Origin: Arcobacter caeni
GTDB taxonomy: Bacteria; Campylobacterota; Campylobacteria; Campylobacterales; Arcobacteraceae
DNA length: 64,000 nt
Assembly: GCF_003063245.1 (NCBI RefSeq)
Contig: NZ_MUXE01000010.1
Location: 1-64,000, forward strand
Direction of reading: 5' to 3'
Part shown: piece by piece, positions 26,805 to 36,512 of the stretch
Layout: each line of letters begins with the position of its first letter
Numbering within the stretch: position 1 is the first letter of the stretch
Position numbers and translations under genes: made by a program
The notes under the pieces: model-generated
What the model was told of the DNA's origin: nothing
Databases searched by the model: none
What the model saw: only the letters and a program-made list of their open reading frames with translations

Positions 26805-27158
26805 TTATAAATTTGATATTATCAAATTTTCAATACCATTACATTTTCCAATGTGTGGTAAAAGAATAAAATCTATTTCAGGATATAAATCTTTAAATCT
26901 TTGAATTTCAGAAGGAATATCTTCTTGAACATGTTTTCCAGCAGCTAAAAAGTATGGAAATATTTTTATTTTTTTGCAATTCTGTTTAATTGCTTCGTTT
27001 ATTGCCACAGAAATTGATGGTTCACAAAGCTCTAAAAATGCATGAGAAACTAATAATTCAGTAGTTATGTTACTCTTTATTTTTGAAACAATATCAACAA
27101 TTTCATCATTTGAACTTTTAACTTTGCTCCCATGAGCTATAATAACTAAAGCTTCCAC
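26805..27158 (-). CDS. CbiX/SirB-like chelatase
   Basis: 117 residues. The start MEALVIIAHGSKVKSSND has the HGS motif of the CbiX/SirB family, and IKIFPYFLAAGKHVQEDIP holds the second histidine and the glycine-histidine pair. These short, single-domain forms insert cobalt or iron into sirohydrochlorin for cobalamin or siroheme. Which metal cannot be told. Convergent with the preceding gene. Confidence 0.82.
   Translation of the reverse strand: MEALVIIAHGSKVKSSNDEIVDIVSKIKSNITTELLVSHAFLELCEPSISVAINEAIKQNCKKIKIFPYFLAAGKHVQEDIPSEIQRFKDLYPEIDFILLPHIGKCNGIENLIISNL
26809..26829. terminator. Bidirectional terminator hairpin
   Basis: AAATTTGAT (26809-26817) pairs with ATCAAATTT (26821-26829) across ATT, inside the last codons of the chelatase gene and just after the convergent hypothetical gene. 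Confidence 0.5.
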
Positions 27159-27227
27159 TTATTAAAATCCTTTTTATTTTATTTTACAATTTTTCTTTTT
27201 TATTTTACTTTTACTTTTTCATAATAA

Positions 27228-28280
27228 TTAAAAAATTTCAGTTGTTTTATATAATCTATCTTTATCAAAGTGCGTATAAATTCTTGAAGTATTAATATCT
27301 GCATGTCCTAGCGCTTCTTGAACTAAAATCAAATCATGATGTTTTGCATAAAGTAAAGTTGCAAAACTATGTCTTAACATATGTGCTCCATTTTTTTCTT
27401 TTCTAATACCAGCACTTATTAAAATATTTTCAACAATTCTGCTAACATAAGCTTGAGTTAATCTCTCACCTTTTTGATTACAAACTAATAAATCACTATT
27501 ACAAACTCTCATATCTAACCAATGTTGCAAATCATTTTCAATAATAGAGCTTTTAATCATCACAACTCTTGGTTTATTTCCTTTTCCTTTTATTTGTAAT
27601 AAATAAACATTTTCTTCTTTAAACATATCTTTTATTTTAAGATTTAGTATTTCACTAACCCTAATACCTGTATAAATAATGATTTTTAAAATAAGTCTAT
27701 TTCTATATGCAATATTTTCAGTAAATTCAAAAGTATCAATAGCATTTAAAAATTTATCAATTTCAACTTTATTCATAAAAGAGGGGAGTTTTGTACCACT
27801 TTTACCACTTAATCCACCCCAATTTTTTAGCTCTATTTTAAATAAATAAGAAGTTCCATCTTCATTTTCATTTTGTTTATCTATATAAGAAAATAGGGCT
27901 AATAATGCAATTCTATGATTCTTTTTTGAAGCATCAGACAAAGCACTTGTTTCACTGGCTAAAAAATCACTCAATAACTCTTCATCTATTTCTTTCATAG
28001 AAGCTAATCCCAAATTTAAAGTAAAATTGTATAGCTTAAATAGGGGATTAAAATATGTATTAACTCCAGCTAAACCTATATTTCTAGCCTCTTTTACGAT
28101 AATACTTAATTCATCAATAGATTTTGTTCCTTTTACTAATGATTGAATTATTGCAGCTAGTTTTTGTTTATCATTAACTTGTCTATTTGAAAGAGTTGTT
28201 AATTTATTTCTTATAAATCTTTCAATCCAAAAAAGAAGGGTTTTCTCAAAGGTATTATTAAAATCCAATTCATATCTCAT
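27228..28280 (-). CDS. xerH: Site-specific tyrosine recombinase XerH
   Basis: 350 residues. The catalytic residues appear in order: R in TGIRVSEIL, K in KGKGNKPR, HxxR in HMLRHSFATLL, H in LGHADINTSRIY and the terminal tyrosine. The N-terminal region (about 150 residues) matches the XerH type of Campylobacterota, where one recombinase resolves chromosome dimers at difH. A dif-like site lies directly upstream. Confidence 0.9.
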   Translation of the reverse strand: MRYELDFNNTFEKTLLFWIERFIRNKLTTLSNRQVNDKQKLAAIIQSLVKGTKSIDELSIIVKEARNIGLAGVNTYFNPLFKLYNFTLNLGLASMKEIDEELLSDFLASETSALSDASKKNHRIALLALFSYIDKQNENEDGTSYLFKIELKNWGGLSGKSGTKLPSFMNKVEIDKFLNAIDTFEFTENIAYRNRLILKIIIYTGIRVSEILNLKIKDMFKEENVYLLQIKGKGNKPRVVMIKSSIIENDLQHWLDMRVCNSDLLVCNQKGERLTQAYVSRIVENILISAGIRKEKNGAHMLRHSFATLLYAKHHDLILVQEALGHADINTSRIYTHFDKDRLYKTTEIF

Positions 28281-28338
28281 ATTTATTCCTATTTAAGAAC
28301 TTATTACAAAGTAGATTATAGCAAAAGATATATTTATA

Positions 28339-28369
28339 TTAGTTTGAAAATTATAGTTTTCAATACTAA
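28339..28369. other. dif-like recombination site (difH candidate)
   Basis: TTAGTTTGAAAA, a 6-base spacer TTATAG, then TTTTCAATACTAA. The arms are an inverted repeat apart from one extra base on the right (TTAGT-TTGAAAA and TTAGTATTGAAAA in the opposite sense). Known difH sites have TGAAAA-N6-TTTTCA arms and lie next to xerH. This site is 59 bases upstream of xerH. Confidence 0.75.
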
Positions 28370-28395
28370 GTATTATAAAAAAAGAGAATATAACA

Positions 28396-29469
28396 TTATC
28401 TCTTTTTCCCTTTTGAAAATTCAATGATATAATCAGCTATTTCATCTAAATGAATTATATCTTTTACAGCTCCTGCTTGTATAGCTTTCATAGGCATACC
28501 AAAAACAACGCAGCTTTCTTCATTTTGAGCAACAGTATATGCGCCATTATCAAAAAGTTCTTTCATGGCAATTGTCCCATCATCTCCCATACCTGTCATC
28601 ATCACAGCCATTGCAGCACTTCCAACAGTATTATTAACAGATCTGAATAAAACATCAACACTTGGTTTATGTTGACTTACTTTTTTTGTATCTAAAAGTT
28701 TTGTTTTGTACTCATTTCCAAATTTTTCGATAGTTAAATGCATATTTCCAGGAGCTAAATATCCATGACCTTTTTCTAAAATCATTCCATCTTTTGCTTC
28801 ACAAACTTCAACTTCCGAATGATCATTTAATCTTTGAGCAAAAGAACTTGAAAACCCATAAGGAATATGTTGCGTGATTAAAATTGGAGGTAAGTTTCCT
28901 GGTAATCTTTTAAAAACTCGCAAAAGTGACTCAACACCACCAGTTGATGAACCAATTGCAATTAATTTCATTCCAGGAAATGTTGCTGCTTTTAATGGAA
29001 TAACTTCATCTGGATGTATTTTATACTCAATATTTAGAGATTGCGTTGAAGTTTTTCTTGATGCTTGAGGTTTTTTTAAAGTATACCTTTTTAATAAAAA
29101 TGTTAAATTAAGTAAAGTATCTTTTATTCTTTCTTGAAAAGATTGCATTGTTTCACCATTTTCAGGCTTAGGAATGAATCCAACTGCACCATCATCAAAA
29201 ATATCATTTCCTCTAACACCCTCACCTGAAATTACAACAGCTGGCATTGGATGAAGTCGCATTAAGTTTCTTAAAAAAGTAACTCCATCCATTTTTGGCA
29301 TATTTATATCAATTGTAACTAAGTCAGGTTCATATTCTTTGATCTTTTCTCTTGCATCATAAGCATCAGTTGCCACGCAAACAACTTCAAATTCATCAAT
29401 AGAATTTATCATATCTTTGATGATTCTTCGCATTGATGGCGAATCATCTATTACTAAAACAGTATACAC
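28396..29469 (-). CDS. cheB: Chemotaxis response regulator / protein-glutamate methylesterase CheB
   Basis: 357 residues. An N-terminal receiver domain (phospho-acceptor in VTIDINMPKMDG, near residue 54) is joined by a linker to the methylesterase domain with the serine in IGSSTGGVESL, histidine in TQHIPYGF and aspartate in GMGDDG. It removes methyl groups from receptors to reset sensitivity. It is the last gene of the cheY-A-R-D-B operon. Unlike Helicobacter and Campylobacter CheB in some species, the receiver is present. Confidence 0.94.
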   Translation of the reverse strand: MYTVLVIDDSPSMRRIIKDMINSIDEFEVVCVATDAYDAREKIKEYEPDLVTIDINMPKMDGVTFLRNLMRLHPMPAVVISGEGVRGNDIFDDGAVGFIPKPENGETMQSFQERIKDTLLNLTFLLKRYTLKKPQASRKTSTQSLNIEYKIHPDEVIPLKAATFPGMKLIAIGSSTGGVESLLRVFKRLPGNLPPILITQHIPYGFSSSFAQRLNDHSEVEVCEAKDGMILEKGHGYLAPGNMHLTIEKFGNEYKTKLLDTKKVSQHKPSVDVLFRSVNNTVGSAAMAVMMTGMGDDGTIAMKELFDNGAYTVAQNEESCVVFGMPMKAIQAGAVKDIIHLDEIADYIIEFSKGKKR

Positions 29470-29494
29470 TTATCTTACCACCCTACTTAATTTT

Positions 29495-30172
29495 TTAGAA
29501 AAGTTCAATTTCCATTTGAGGCTCTGCCTCTTTATTATCAATACCAAATAATTCCACAGCTCCTGAGTATTCTTTGATAACAGGTGCTTTTGTAATTTCT
29601 TGTTGTAAAAATTTCTCATCTGTTAAAATTTTACTATCAGTTTCAGATTTTTGTGTAACTTTAATAAATGTTTCAAATTCATTAGCTAATAAAATTAATC
29701 TTCCATGTTCGCCACGAGTGTGTTCACTAATTAATTTAAATCCTTCTGATTTACAAAAATCCTTAGCAAATTCAACATTTCTAAACCCAATAGATTGAGA
29801 AGATAAATTTATTTGCATAATATCAGCGCCACCTGATATTTTAGCTACCATATTCCCTTTACTACAACCTAATTTATACATTTCATTAAGCATTGCTTCC
29901 ACAGAATACAATCCATATTTCATATCATCGTTTGTATTATTTGTTTTTGGTAATAAAAAATGATTCATTCCTTTTATTTTTGTAACTTTGTCATAAAACA
30001 TAATAGCTACACATGAACCTAATAATGTTTTAAAAGCAATTTGCTCAACATCATTACCAACTGCAAATTCCCCACCTATTATCGTATGTGTTGGAAAACC
30101 TTTTGTTTTTTGAGTAAATCTTACAGCTGAAGTTTTTTCTATGCTTCCATCTTTATGACCTATTACAATCAT
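29495..30172 (-). CDS. cheD: Chemoreceptor glutamine deamidase CheD
   Basis: 225 residues. LLGSCVAI carries the catalytic cysteine and GMNHFLLP the histidine, with a threonine in HTRGEHGR region further on. CheD deamidates receptor glutamines and can bind CheY-P phosphatases. The extended C-terminal 65 residues are not part of the usual fold. The start overlaps cheR by 4 bases. Confidence 0.9.
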   Translation of the reverse strand: MIVIGHKDGSIEKTSAVRFTQKTKGFPTHTIIGGEFAVGNDVEQIAFKTLLGSCVAIMFYDKVTKIKGMNHFLLPKTNNTNDDMKYGLYSVEAMLNEMYKLGCSKGNMVAKISGGADIMQINLSSQSIGFRNVEFAKDFCKSEGFKLISEHTRGEHGRLILLANEFETFIKVTQKSETDSKILTDEKFLQQEITKAPVIKEYSGAVELFGIDNKEAEPQMEIELF

Positions 30173-31014
30173 ATGATTTCCTTTTCTTTTAGAAAAATAT
30201 TTTGACCTACTCTTTTAACATAATTAACTAAATCTTGAGGATTTTCTGAATGTCCAAGATAAAGTGTTCCACCGATTTTAAGATATTTAAACAATTTTTT
30301 TAAAATTTCGTTTTGATCTTCAACTGAAAAATATATTAATACATTTCTACAAAAAATCACATCAAACTGATTTTTTGAAAATGGATATGAACTATCATTT
30401 AAATTCATAACTTGAAAATTAATCATCTTTTTCAAATCATCATTAACTTTTATTAATACTTCTTCACCAGCAAGATTCTTTTGAACTCTTCGTTTAAAAT
30501 ATTTTTGTGGTTTTATCCATTCAGGAAACTCTTTTGAAGATTTAGAATATCTATAAATACCATTTGCACCGTATTGTAAGACATTTGTATCAATATCAGT
30601 TGCTATTATAGAAGCATTAATATTTTTATTTAAATCTTCTTTTGCTTTTAATACAGTCATTGCCATAGAATAAGGTTCTTCTCCTGTTGAAGAAGCTGAA
30701 CAATACATATTTATCTTTTCTCCACTAGCAGCAAACATGGGTAAAACTCTATCTTTTAAATCAATAAAATGAAAATCTTCTCTGAAAAAATGCGTTTTAT
30801 TAGTTGTAAAAGAATTTATAAATTCTGTTACATTATTTCCTTGTTCTATAGAGTTTAAAAGCTCCATAATATCACCTGAAAAACCACAATTTCTTTTCAG
30901 TTTATCAATTCTATTTGAAATCATAATATCTTTATTCTCTGAAAGGGTAATTCCTGTTAGAGAATAAAGAAGTTTTTTTACTTTATTATGTACATCTTGA
31001 GTCGTATATTTCAT
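30169..31014 (-). CDS. cheR: Chemotaxis protein methyltransferase CheR
   Basis: 281 residues. The N-terminal helical domain includes NSFTTNKTHFFRE, then the SAM site SASSTGEEPYSMAM and FDVIFCRNVLIYF, all standard CheR. It methylates receptor glutamates using SAM. It lies 3 bases after cheA. Confidence 0.94.
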   Translation of the reverse strand: MKYTTQDVHNKVKKLLYSLTGITLSENKDIMISNRIDKLKRNCGFSGDIMELLNSIEQGNNVTEFINSFTTNKTHFFREDFHFIDLKDRVLPMFAASGEKINMYCSASSTGEEPYSMAMTVLKAKEDLNKNINASIIATDIDTNVLQYGANGIYRYSKSSKEFPEWIKPQKYFKRRVQKNLAGEEVLIKVNDDLKKMINFQVMNLNDSSYPFSKNQFDVIFCRNVLIYFSVEDQNEILKKLFKYLKIGGTLYLGHSENPQDLVNYVKRVGQNIFLKEKEII

Positions 31015-31017
31015 ATG

Positions 31018-33108
31018 TTAAGATGCTTTTTTAGCTATACTCATATCTCTCTCAACTTTTAATTGAGCATTAATAATACCAACAACATCCAAAATAAGAC
31101 CAATGCTTCCATCACCTCTTACTGTTGCAGCTCCAATTCCTTGAACACTTCTAAAGTTTTTATCTAAAGGTTTTACTACAACTTGATGTTGATTTAAAAA
31201 CTCATCTATTGATAATGCAACTTTTGTATTACCAGATTTTACAACAATTAACATACCATCTTCAAGTTTTGCAAAACTTTTTTCAAGACCAAATAATTGA
31301 TGTAATTTAACAACCGGAATAAACTCTTCTCTTAACATTAATAAATCTTGAGTTCCATCTCCAATTTTCTTAATCATTTCAGAAGTTGGTTGCAATGATT
31401 CAACAATTGAACTTAAAGGTAAAATATATTTTTGATTTCCAACTTTTATATCTAATCCATCTAAAATAGCAAGAGTAAGAGGTAGCATGATAGTAATAGT
31501 TGTTCCAATTCCTTCATGAGTATCTAATTTAATAGCTCCACCTAATTTATGAATATTAGTTTTAACAACATCCATTCCAACACCTCGTCCTGAAATATCA
31601 GTAATTTGGTCTGCTGTTGAAACACCTGCTCCAAAAATTAATAAAGCTTTTTCATTATCAGTCATTGTATTATATTGATTTTCATCAATTTGACCTTGTT
31701 CAAGAGCTTTTTGTGCTACTTTTTCAAAATTAATACCTTTTCCATCATCTTCAATTGTAATAATCATTTGACCATTTGCTTGTTCAGCTGAGATACTAAT
31801 AGAACCAACTTCAGGTTTTTTTGTAAGCTCTCTTTCAGCTGCTGTTTCAATTCCATGGTCAAGTGAATTTCTGATAATATGCATTAATGGATCTGTTAAT
31901 CCTTCAATCATTGCTTTATCAATTTCAACATTATCTCCATAGTGTTTAAATTCAACTTTTTTCCCAAGTTTTTTTGATATATCTCTTACAACTTTTGGAA
32001 ATTTAGAATAAATAGAATCCATAGGAACCATTCTAATACTCATAATTGAATCTTGCATATCTCTAATATGTCTTTCTAATAATTCTAATCTTTCAAGTAC
32101 TGAATTTCTAGTTTTTGTTTCTTCAATAGTAGATGAAAATTGAGTTAACATGGCATTAGTAATTACTAAATCACCAACATTATTCATTAATAAATCAATT
32201 TTATCTAGATTTACTCTAATACTGTTGTTATTATTAGGAATAGATTTTTTAGAAGGATCACCTGCTTCATCTTCTTCTTTTTGTCTAGGTTTTCTAACTA
32301 TTACTTTTTCTTCACTAACAGTATCCTCTACTTCTATTTTAGATATAGCTTTTTCTTCTTTAATATCATTACTTTCCATTACTGAATTTGCATTGATTTC
32401 TGGCATTTCATCAAAAAAACCAAAATTTTCTTTTTCTTCAATTTTAAAATCACTGTCCTTTGTATTATTAGAAATAGTTTCCAATTCATCATCATAAAAG
32501 CCATAGTTTTTATGAACTTCATCGATTTCATCATCAGCAAATATTCCATAAGCTTTATTTTTATTATCTCTTTGCTCATTTAAATCATCATCAAAAAAAC
32601 CATAATTATCACTATCTAAAACTACTGGTGCTTCTTTTTTAACTTCAATTTTTGGAGTTTCAGCTGGTTTTACAACTTCAACTTTAGTCTCGACATTTTT
32701 AACTACAGTTCCATTTGAATAAGCTCGAAGTTCTTCCAGTAATGAAGTAGTCATTTTTGTAAAAGTTTCTCTATCTAATTTATTTGCCACTTCAAGGTCT
32801 AAAAGCTCTTTCATAACATCAAGTCCATCAATAAGTGTTTCAGCCATTTCAGGAATAAACTCAATTTTATGATTTCTTAATTTATCCATTAGATTTTCAA
32901 CATCATGGGTAAACTCAGCAAATAATGCCAATTCAACAGATGCACCACTTCCTTTTAGAGTATGAACATCTCTAAAAAGTTGTCCCATCTCCTCATCTGT
33001 TAATGAACCATTATTTTCAGCTACTAATAAAACATTATCTGCTGATTCAAAGAGCTCTTCAGCCTCTTCAAGAAACATTTCTCTATATTTGGAAATATCA
33101 AACGACAT
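31018..33108 (-). CDS. cheA: Chemotaxis histidine kinase CheA
   Basis: 696 residues. Domains in order: Hpt with the phosphorylated histidine in RDVHTLKGSG (His49); a long linker; dimerisation and HATPase (IIRNSLDHGIE, DDGKGI, GRGVGMDVV, about 300-550); CheW-like domain at the end (about 555-690). The linker (residues 168-234) carries four copies of a short aromatic-glycine-aromatic-acidic motif in place of a recognisable P2 domain. It autophosphorylates and passes phosphate to CheY and CheB. Its start lies 14 bases after the cheY stop. Confidence 0.95.
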   Translation of the reverse strand: MSFDISKYREMFLEEAEELFESADNVLLVAENNGSLTDEEMGQLFRDVHTLKGSGASVELALFAEFTHDVENLMDKLRNHKIEFIPEMAETLIDGLDVMKELLDLEVANKLDRETFTKMTTSLLEELRAYSNGTVVKNVETKVEVVKPAETPKIEVKKEAPVVLDSDNYGFFDDDLNEQRDNKNKAYGIFADDEIDEVHKNYGFYDDELETISNNTKDSDFKIEEKENFGFFDEMPEINANSVMESNDIKEEKAISKIEVEDTVSEEKVIVRKPRQKEEDEAGDPSKKSIPNNNNSIRVNLDKIDLLMNNVGDLVITNAMLTQFSSTIEETKTRNSVLERLELLERHIRDMQDSIMSIRMVPMDSIYSKFPKVVRDISKKLGKKVEFKHYGDNVEIDKAMIEGLTDPLMHIIRNSLDHGIETAAERELTKKPEVGSISISAEQANGQMIITIEDDGKGINFEKVAQKALEQGQIDENQYNTMTDNEKALLIFGAGVSTADQITDISGRGVGMDVVKTNIHKLGGAIKLDTHEGIGTTITIMLPLTLAILDGLDIKVGNQKYILPLSSIVESLQPTSEMIKKIGDGTQDLLMLREEFIPVVKLHQLFGLEKSFAKLEDGMLIVVKSGNTKVALSIDEFLNQHQVVVKPLDKNFRSVQGIGAATVRGDGSIGLILDVVGIINAQLKVERDMSIAKKAS

Positions 33109-33122
33109 GAAAACTCCTTAAT

Positions 33123-33491
33123 TTATCTACTTAAAACTATATTTACTGCTTTTAACAATTGATCTGGTACAAATGGTTTTACAATCCAACCAGTAGCACC
33201 GGCTGCTTTTCCTCTTGCTTTCATTTCATCACTTCTTTCAGTAGTTAATACTAAAATTGGCTTTTTTGAATATTGTGATATTTTTCTTAGTTCACCGATT
33301 AGTGTTAATCCATCCATATTTGGCATATTAACATCAGTAATTATTAAATCAAAATCTGCAGCCTTAGCTTTTGCTAAACCATCAACACCATCAACGGCTT
33401 CAGTTACATCAGTATAACCACCCTCGTTTAGTGCATAGTTTAGCATATCTCTTAGCATTGTAGAATCATCTACTATTAAAAGCTTAGCCAT
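33123..33491 (-). CDS. cheY: Chemotaxis response regulator CheY
   Basis: 122 residues, a lone receiver domain. DDST near the start, DLIITDVNMPNMDG with the phospho-acceptor aspartate (near residue 54) and the KPF lysine are all present. It heads the operon. It binds the flagellar motor switch when phosphorylated. Confidence 0.94.
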   Translation of the reverse strand: MAKLLIVDDSTMLRDMLNYALNEGGYTDVTEAVDGVDGLAKAKAADFDLIITDVNMPNMDGLTLIGELRKISQYSKKPILVLTTERSDEMKARGKAAGATGWIVKPFVPDQLLKAVNIVLSR

Positions 33492-33634
33492 ATTAAAACC
33501 CCTTAGTTTTCTTAAAAAAATTATTTTTACTATACTAACGAAAAAAATATTAATTTAGGATTAGAGTAGATGAAAAGTTCGTAAGTTTATAGATTATATA
33601 GGGAATTCGTAGTTAATTTGTTATTTAAGGAAAG

Positions 33635-33669
33635 TTCTAATGTAAAGATAAAATTTCTTTACATTAGAA
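33635..33669. terminator. pnp terminator hairpin
   Basis: TTCTAATGTAAAGA (33635-33648) pairs perfectly over 14 bp with TCTTTACATTAGAA (33656-33669), just after the pnp stop. The T run is weak (CTTTCCTT on the minus strand), so it may be partial and separate pnp from the che operon. Confidence 0.6.
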
Positions 33670-33681
33670 AAAATTATAGTA

Positions 33682-35856
33682 TTAGTTTGAAGATAATTCT
33701 ATTCTGTCTTTTGTAACTTTTAAAACTTTTACATCAATTTCTTGACCAACTGATAATATATCAGATACATTAGTTACTCTTTCTTTTGAAATTTTAGAAA
33801 TATGTAAAAGTCCTTCACCGCCTTTTGGCAACAAAATAAATGCACCAAAATCAACAACTCTTTCAACTTTTCCTAAAACTACTTCATCAATAGCATATAA
33901 TTTTTCGAAATCTATATTTTTAACAAACTCTTTTCTTGCTGGTGCATTATTTGAAATAGTTTTGATATGTTCACAAGCATCTATAACATTTTGTTTATTT
34001 CCACCACTTACTTTTACAGTTCCACTATCTCTGTCTAAATCAATTGAAACTGTGAATTTCTCAATAATTTCTTTTATAGTTGCCCCTGCTTTTCCAATAA
34101 TTACCATTATTTTGCTAGGATCAATTGCAAATTGCTCAACTAAAGGTAATGCACTACTTGGAACAATATCAAGTGCTGATTCTTCCATTAAAGCTAAAAT
34201 ATGAATTCTTCCATCTTTTGCTTGAAGTAATGCTTCTTTTAAAACAGATAATTCAATTCCACCTAATTTAATATCCATTTGTAAAGCTGTGATTCCTTTT
34301 GTAGTACCTGCAACTTTAAAATCCATATCACCATCATGGTCTTCTAATCCCATAATATCAGTTAAAACTGAATAATTATTTCCTTCAACAACCATACCCA
34401 TAGCAACACCTGCTACTAAATCAGAAATAGGAACACCTGCTGCTTTTAGTGCTAAAGAACCACCACAAACAGTTGCCATTGATGAAGAACCATTTGATTC
34501 AAGAATTTCAGAAACTAATCTTACTGTATCACTATAATCATCATCAATTGTAGGCTCTAATGCTTTTTTACCTAAATTTCCATGACCTAATTCTCTTCTC
34601 CCTACTCCAAACATAGGTTTTGCTTCACCAACTGAGAAACCTGGAAAATTATAATGAACCATAAATCTATCTACAGAAGTTCCTTTATCAGCCAAAATCT
34701 CGTACATTTGTCCATCTTTTGGACCTGCAATTGTTCCCACAACTAATGCTTGAGTTTCACCTCTTGTAAATAAACAAGAAGAGTGTGCAGATGGTAAAAT
34801 ATTGATTTCAATATCAATTGGTCTCACATCTTTAAGACCTCTTCCATCAGCTCTGATTTTATCATTTACAATCATATTTCTTACGATTTCTCTTTTTACA
34901 ACTGAAACTGCTTCATAAATTGTAGATAAAGTTAACTCATTTGTAGCACAATAATCATTTTTAGAAATCATTTTTGCAACATCTTTTAATTGAGTTGCTC
35001 TTTCACTTTTTGCTAATTTTTTTATAGCTTCTTTGATTTCGTTTGAGAAAGTATCTCTTACATAATTTATAACTGATTCTTCAATTGTAAATTGAATTAA
35101 TTCAACTTCTGTTTTTTCTTTACAAGAAGTTTCAAAACCTTTTTCATAAGTTAAATTTGCTTCTTTTAAAGCATCTTGAGCAAAAGCAATAGCTTCAACT
35201 AAAGTATCTTCATTCATTTCGTTTGCATTATGAATTTTAGTAAATGCTTCAATATCAACTTCAACCATTTGGCTTGAAGAAATAGTTTTCATTTCAATCA
35301 TTAATAATTCATCTTTTGAACCAGCTACATATAAATCTAAAGTAGAATTTTCCATTTGTTCAGGTGTTGGATTAATAACATAATTATTTTCAATTCTTCC
35401 AACTCTTACACCACAAACAGACTTTTTAATAGGAATATTTGAAGTATATAAAGCAGCATTTGCAGCATTTAAAGCCAAAGCTTGTAAATCAACATTTTTA
35501 TCAGCACTTAAAACCATAACTGTAATAGTTGTAGGATAAACATAACCTTTTGGAAATAATGGTCTTAAACTTCTATCAATAACTCTTGAAGTTAAAGTTT
35601 CAAAATCACTAGGTTTTCCTTCTCTTTTGATAAAACCACCTGGTAATTTTGCAGCTGCATAAGTTTTTTCTATATATTGAACAGTTAATGGAGTGAAATC
35701 TTCACTTACTGGATTATCAAATTCACTAACAACCGTAGCTAATACAACTGCATTTCCTATTCTTGCTAACACTGAACCATTAGCTTGTTTAGCTACTTTT
35801 CCAAATTCAAAAACCTCTTGTTTTCCATTTAATTCAAATTCACAAACTGTTGACAT
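33682..35856 (-). CDS. pnp: Polynucleotide phosphorylase
   Basis: 724 residues. Two RNase PH domains are followed by a KH domain (IGKAGATIKEII, near residue 590) and an S1 domain (about 645-720, GKVERVVDFGAFILLPKGGEGLLHIS). It degrades RNA from the 3' end with phosphate. It is the last gene of the purD-lptD operon, 5 bases after the phosphoribosyltransferase gene. Confidence 0.95.
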   Translation of the reverse strand: MSTVCEFELNGKQEVFEFGKVAKQANGSVLARIGNAVVLATVVSEFDNPVSEDFTPLTVQYIEKTYAAAKLPGGFIKREGKPSDFETLTSRVIDRSLRPLFPKGYVYPTTITVMVLSADKNVDLQALALNAANAALYTSNIPIKKSVCGVRVGRIENNYVINPTPEQMENSTLDLYVAGSKDELLMIEMKTISSSQMVEVDIEAFTKIHNANEMNEDTLVEAIAFAQDALKEANLTYEKGFETSCKEKTEVELIQFTIEESVINYVRDTFSNEIKEAIKKLAKSERATQLKDVAKMISKNDYCATNELTLSTIYEAVSVVKREIVRNMIVNDKIRADGRGLKDVRPIDIEINILPSAHSSCLFTRGETQALVVGTIAGPKDGQMYEILADKGTSVDRFMVHYNFPGFSVGEAKPMFGVGRRELGHGNLGKKALEPTIDDDYSDTVRLVSEILESNGSSSMATVCGGSLALKAAGVPISDLVAGVAMGMVVEGNNYSVLTDIMGLEDHDGDMDFKVAGTTKGITALQMDIKLGGIELSVLKEALLQAKDGRIHILALMEESALDIVPSSALPLVEQFAIDPSKIMVIIGKAGATIKEIIEKFTVSIDLDRDSGTVKVSGGNKQNVIDACEHIKTISNNAPARKEFVKNIDFEKLYAIDEVVLGKVERVVDFGAFILLPKGGEGLLHISKISKERVTNVSDILSVGQEIDVKVLKVTKDRIELSSN

Positions 35857-35861
35857 ACTTT

Positions 35862-36512
35862 TTATCCTTTAATTATTTTCTCTAAATCTTCAAAACTAAC
35901 ATCTTCTAAACTATCATAATAAAAATCAATTTCTACGAAATGATCTAATTTTTTAATAAAATATAAATCATCTGCAATTGATTCTATGGTAGGAATACTA
36001 GCTGTTGGTAAAATTGGAGTTGCTACTGAAATAGACTTAGCTTTTAAATTAATAGCTGTTTTTATACAAGCCATCATTGTTAAACCTGTATTAATTCCCT
36101 CATCAACAATCAATACATTTTTATTCTCAAACTCTTGAATCTTTTCTCCATGTCTAAACTTATTTACAGTTTTAACAATAGATTCTTCATACACTTGTTT
36201 AGATTTTGAATAAACATAATCCAAACTAATATCAAAGGCTTTTATTAATTCTTCGTGAATTAAAACCTCTTCATGCTCTGTTACAACGGCTATTTCACAA
36301 TCTTCATTATTTGGAGCATAAATTTTTCCTGAAAACATCATATCATATTTACTATTAAGTGCATTTGCTATAATTTTTGCTATTTCAAATCCACCATATG
36401 AACTTGATATTACAGTCCAATCTTCCAATCTCATACTATCAATTGGTAAAACATCTAATAATCTATAAGCAGCAACTTCTCTATTTTTAAAATATATTCT
36501 ATCTGGATTCAT
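35862..36512 (-). CDS. Phosphoribosyltransferase family protein
   Basis: 216 residues. NVLIVDEGINTGLTMMACI is the PRPP-binding motif of type I phosphoribosyltransferases (VLIVDDxxxTG). The substrate is not evident. The start overlaps the lptD stop as TAATG. Family certain, exact reaction not. Confidence 0.8.
   Translation of the reverse strand: MNPDRIYFKNREVAAYRLLDVLPIDSMRLEDWTVISSSYGGFEIAKIIANALNSKYDMMFSGKIYAPNNEDCEIAVVTEHEEVLIHEELIKAFDISLDYVYSKSKQVYEESIVKTVNKFRHGEKIQEFENKNVLIVDEGINTGLTMMACIKTAINLKAKSISVATPILPTASIPTIESIADDLYFIKKLDHFVEIDFYYDSLEDVSFEDLEKIIKG

Noticed and set aside
31018-33108. Plus-strand frames of 66-115 codons inside cheA.
   Set aside because: They are the reverse complement of strong cheA codons and encode serine-rich sequence without any domain.
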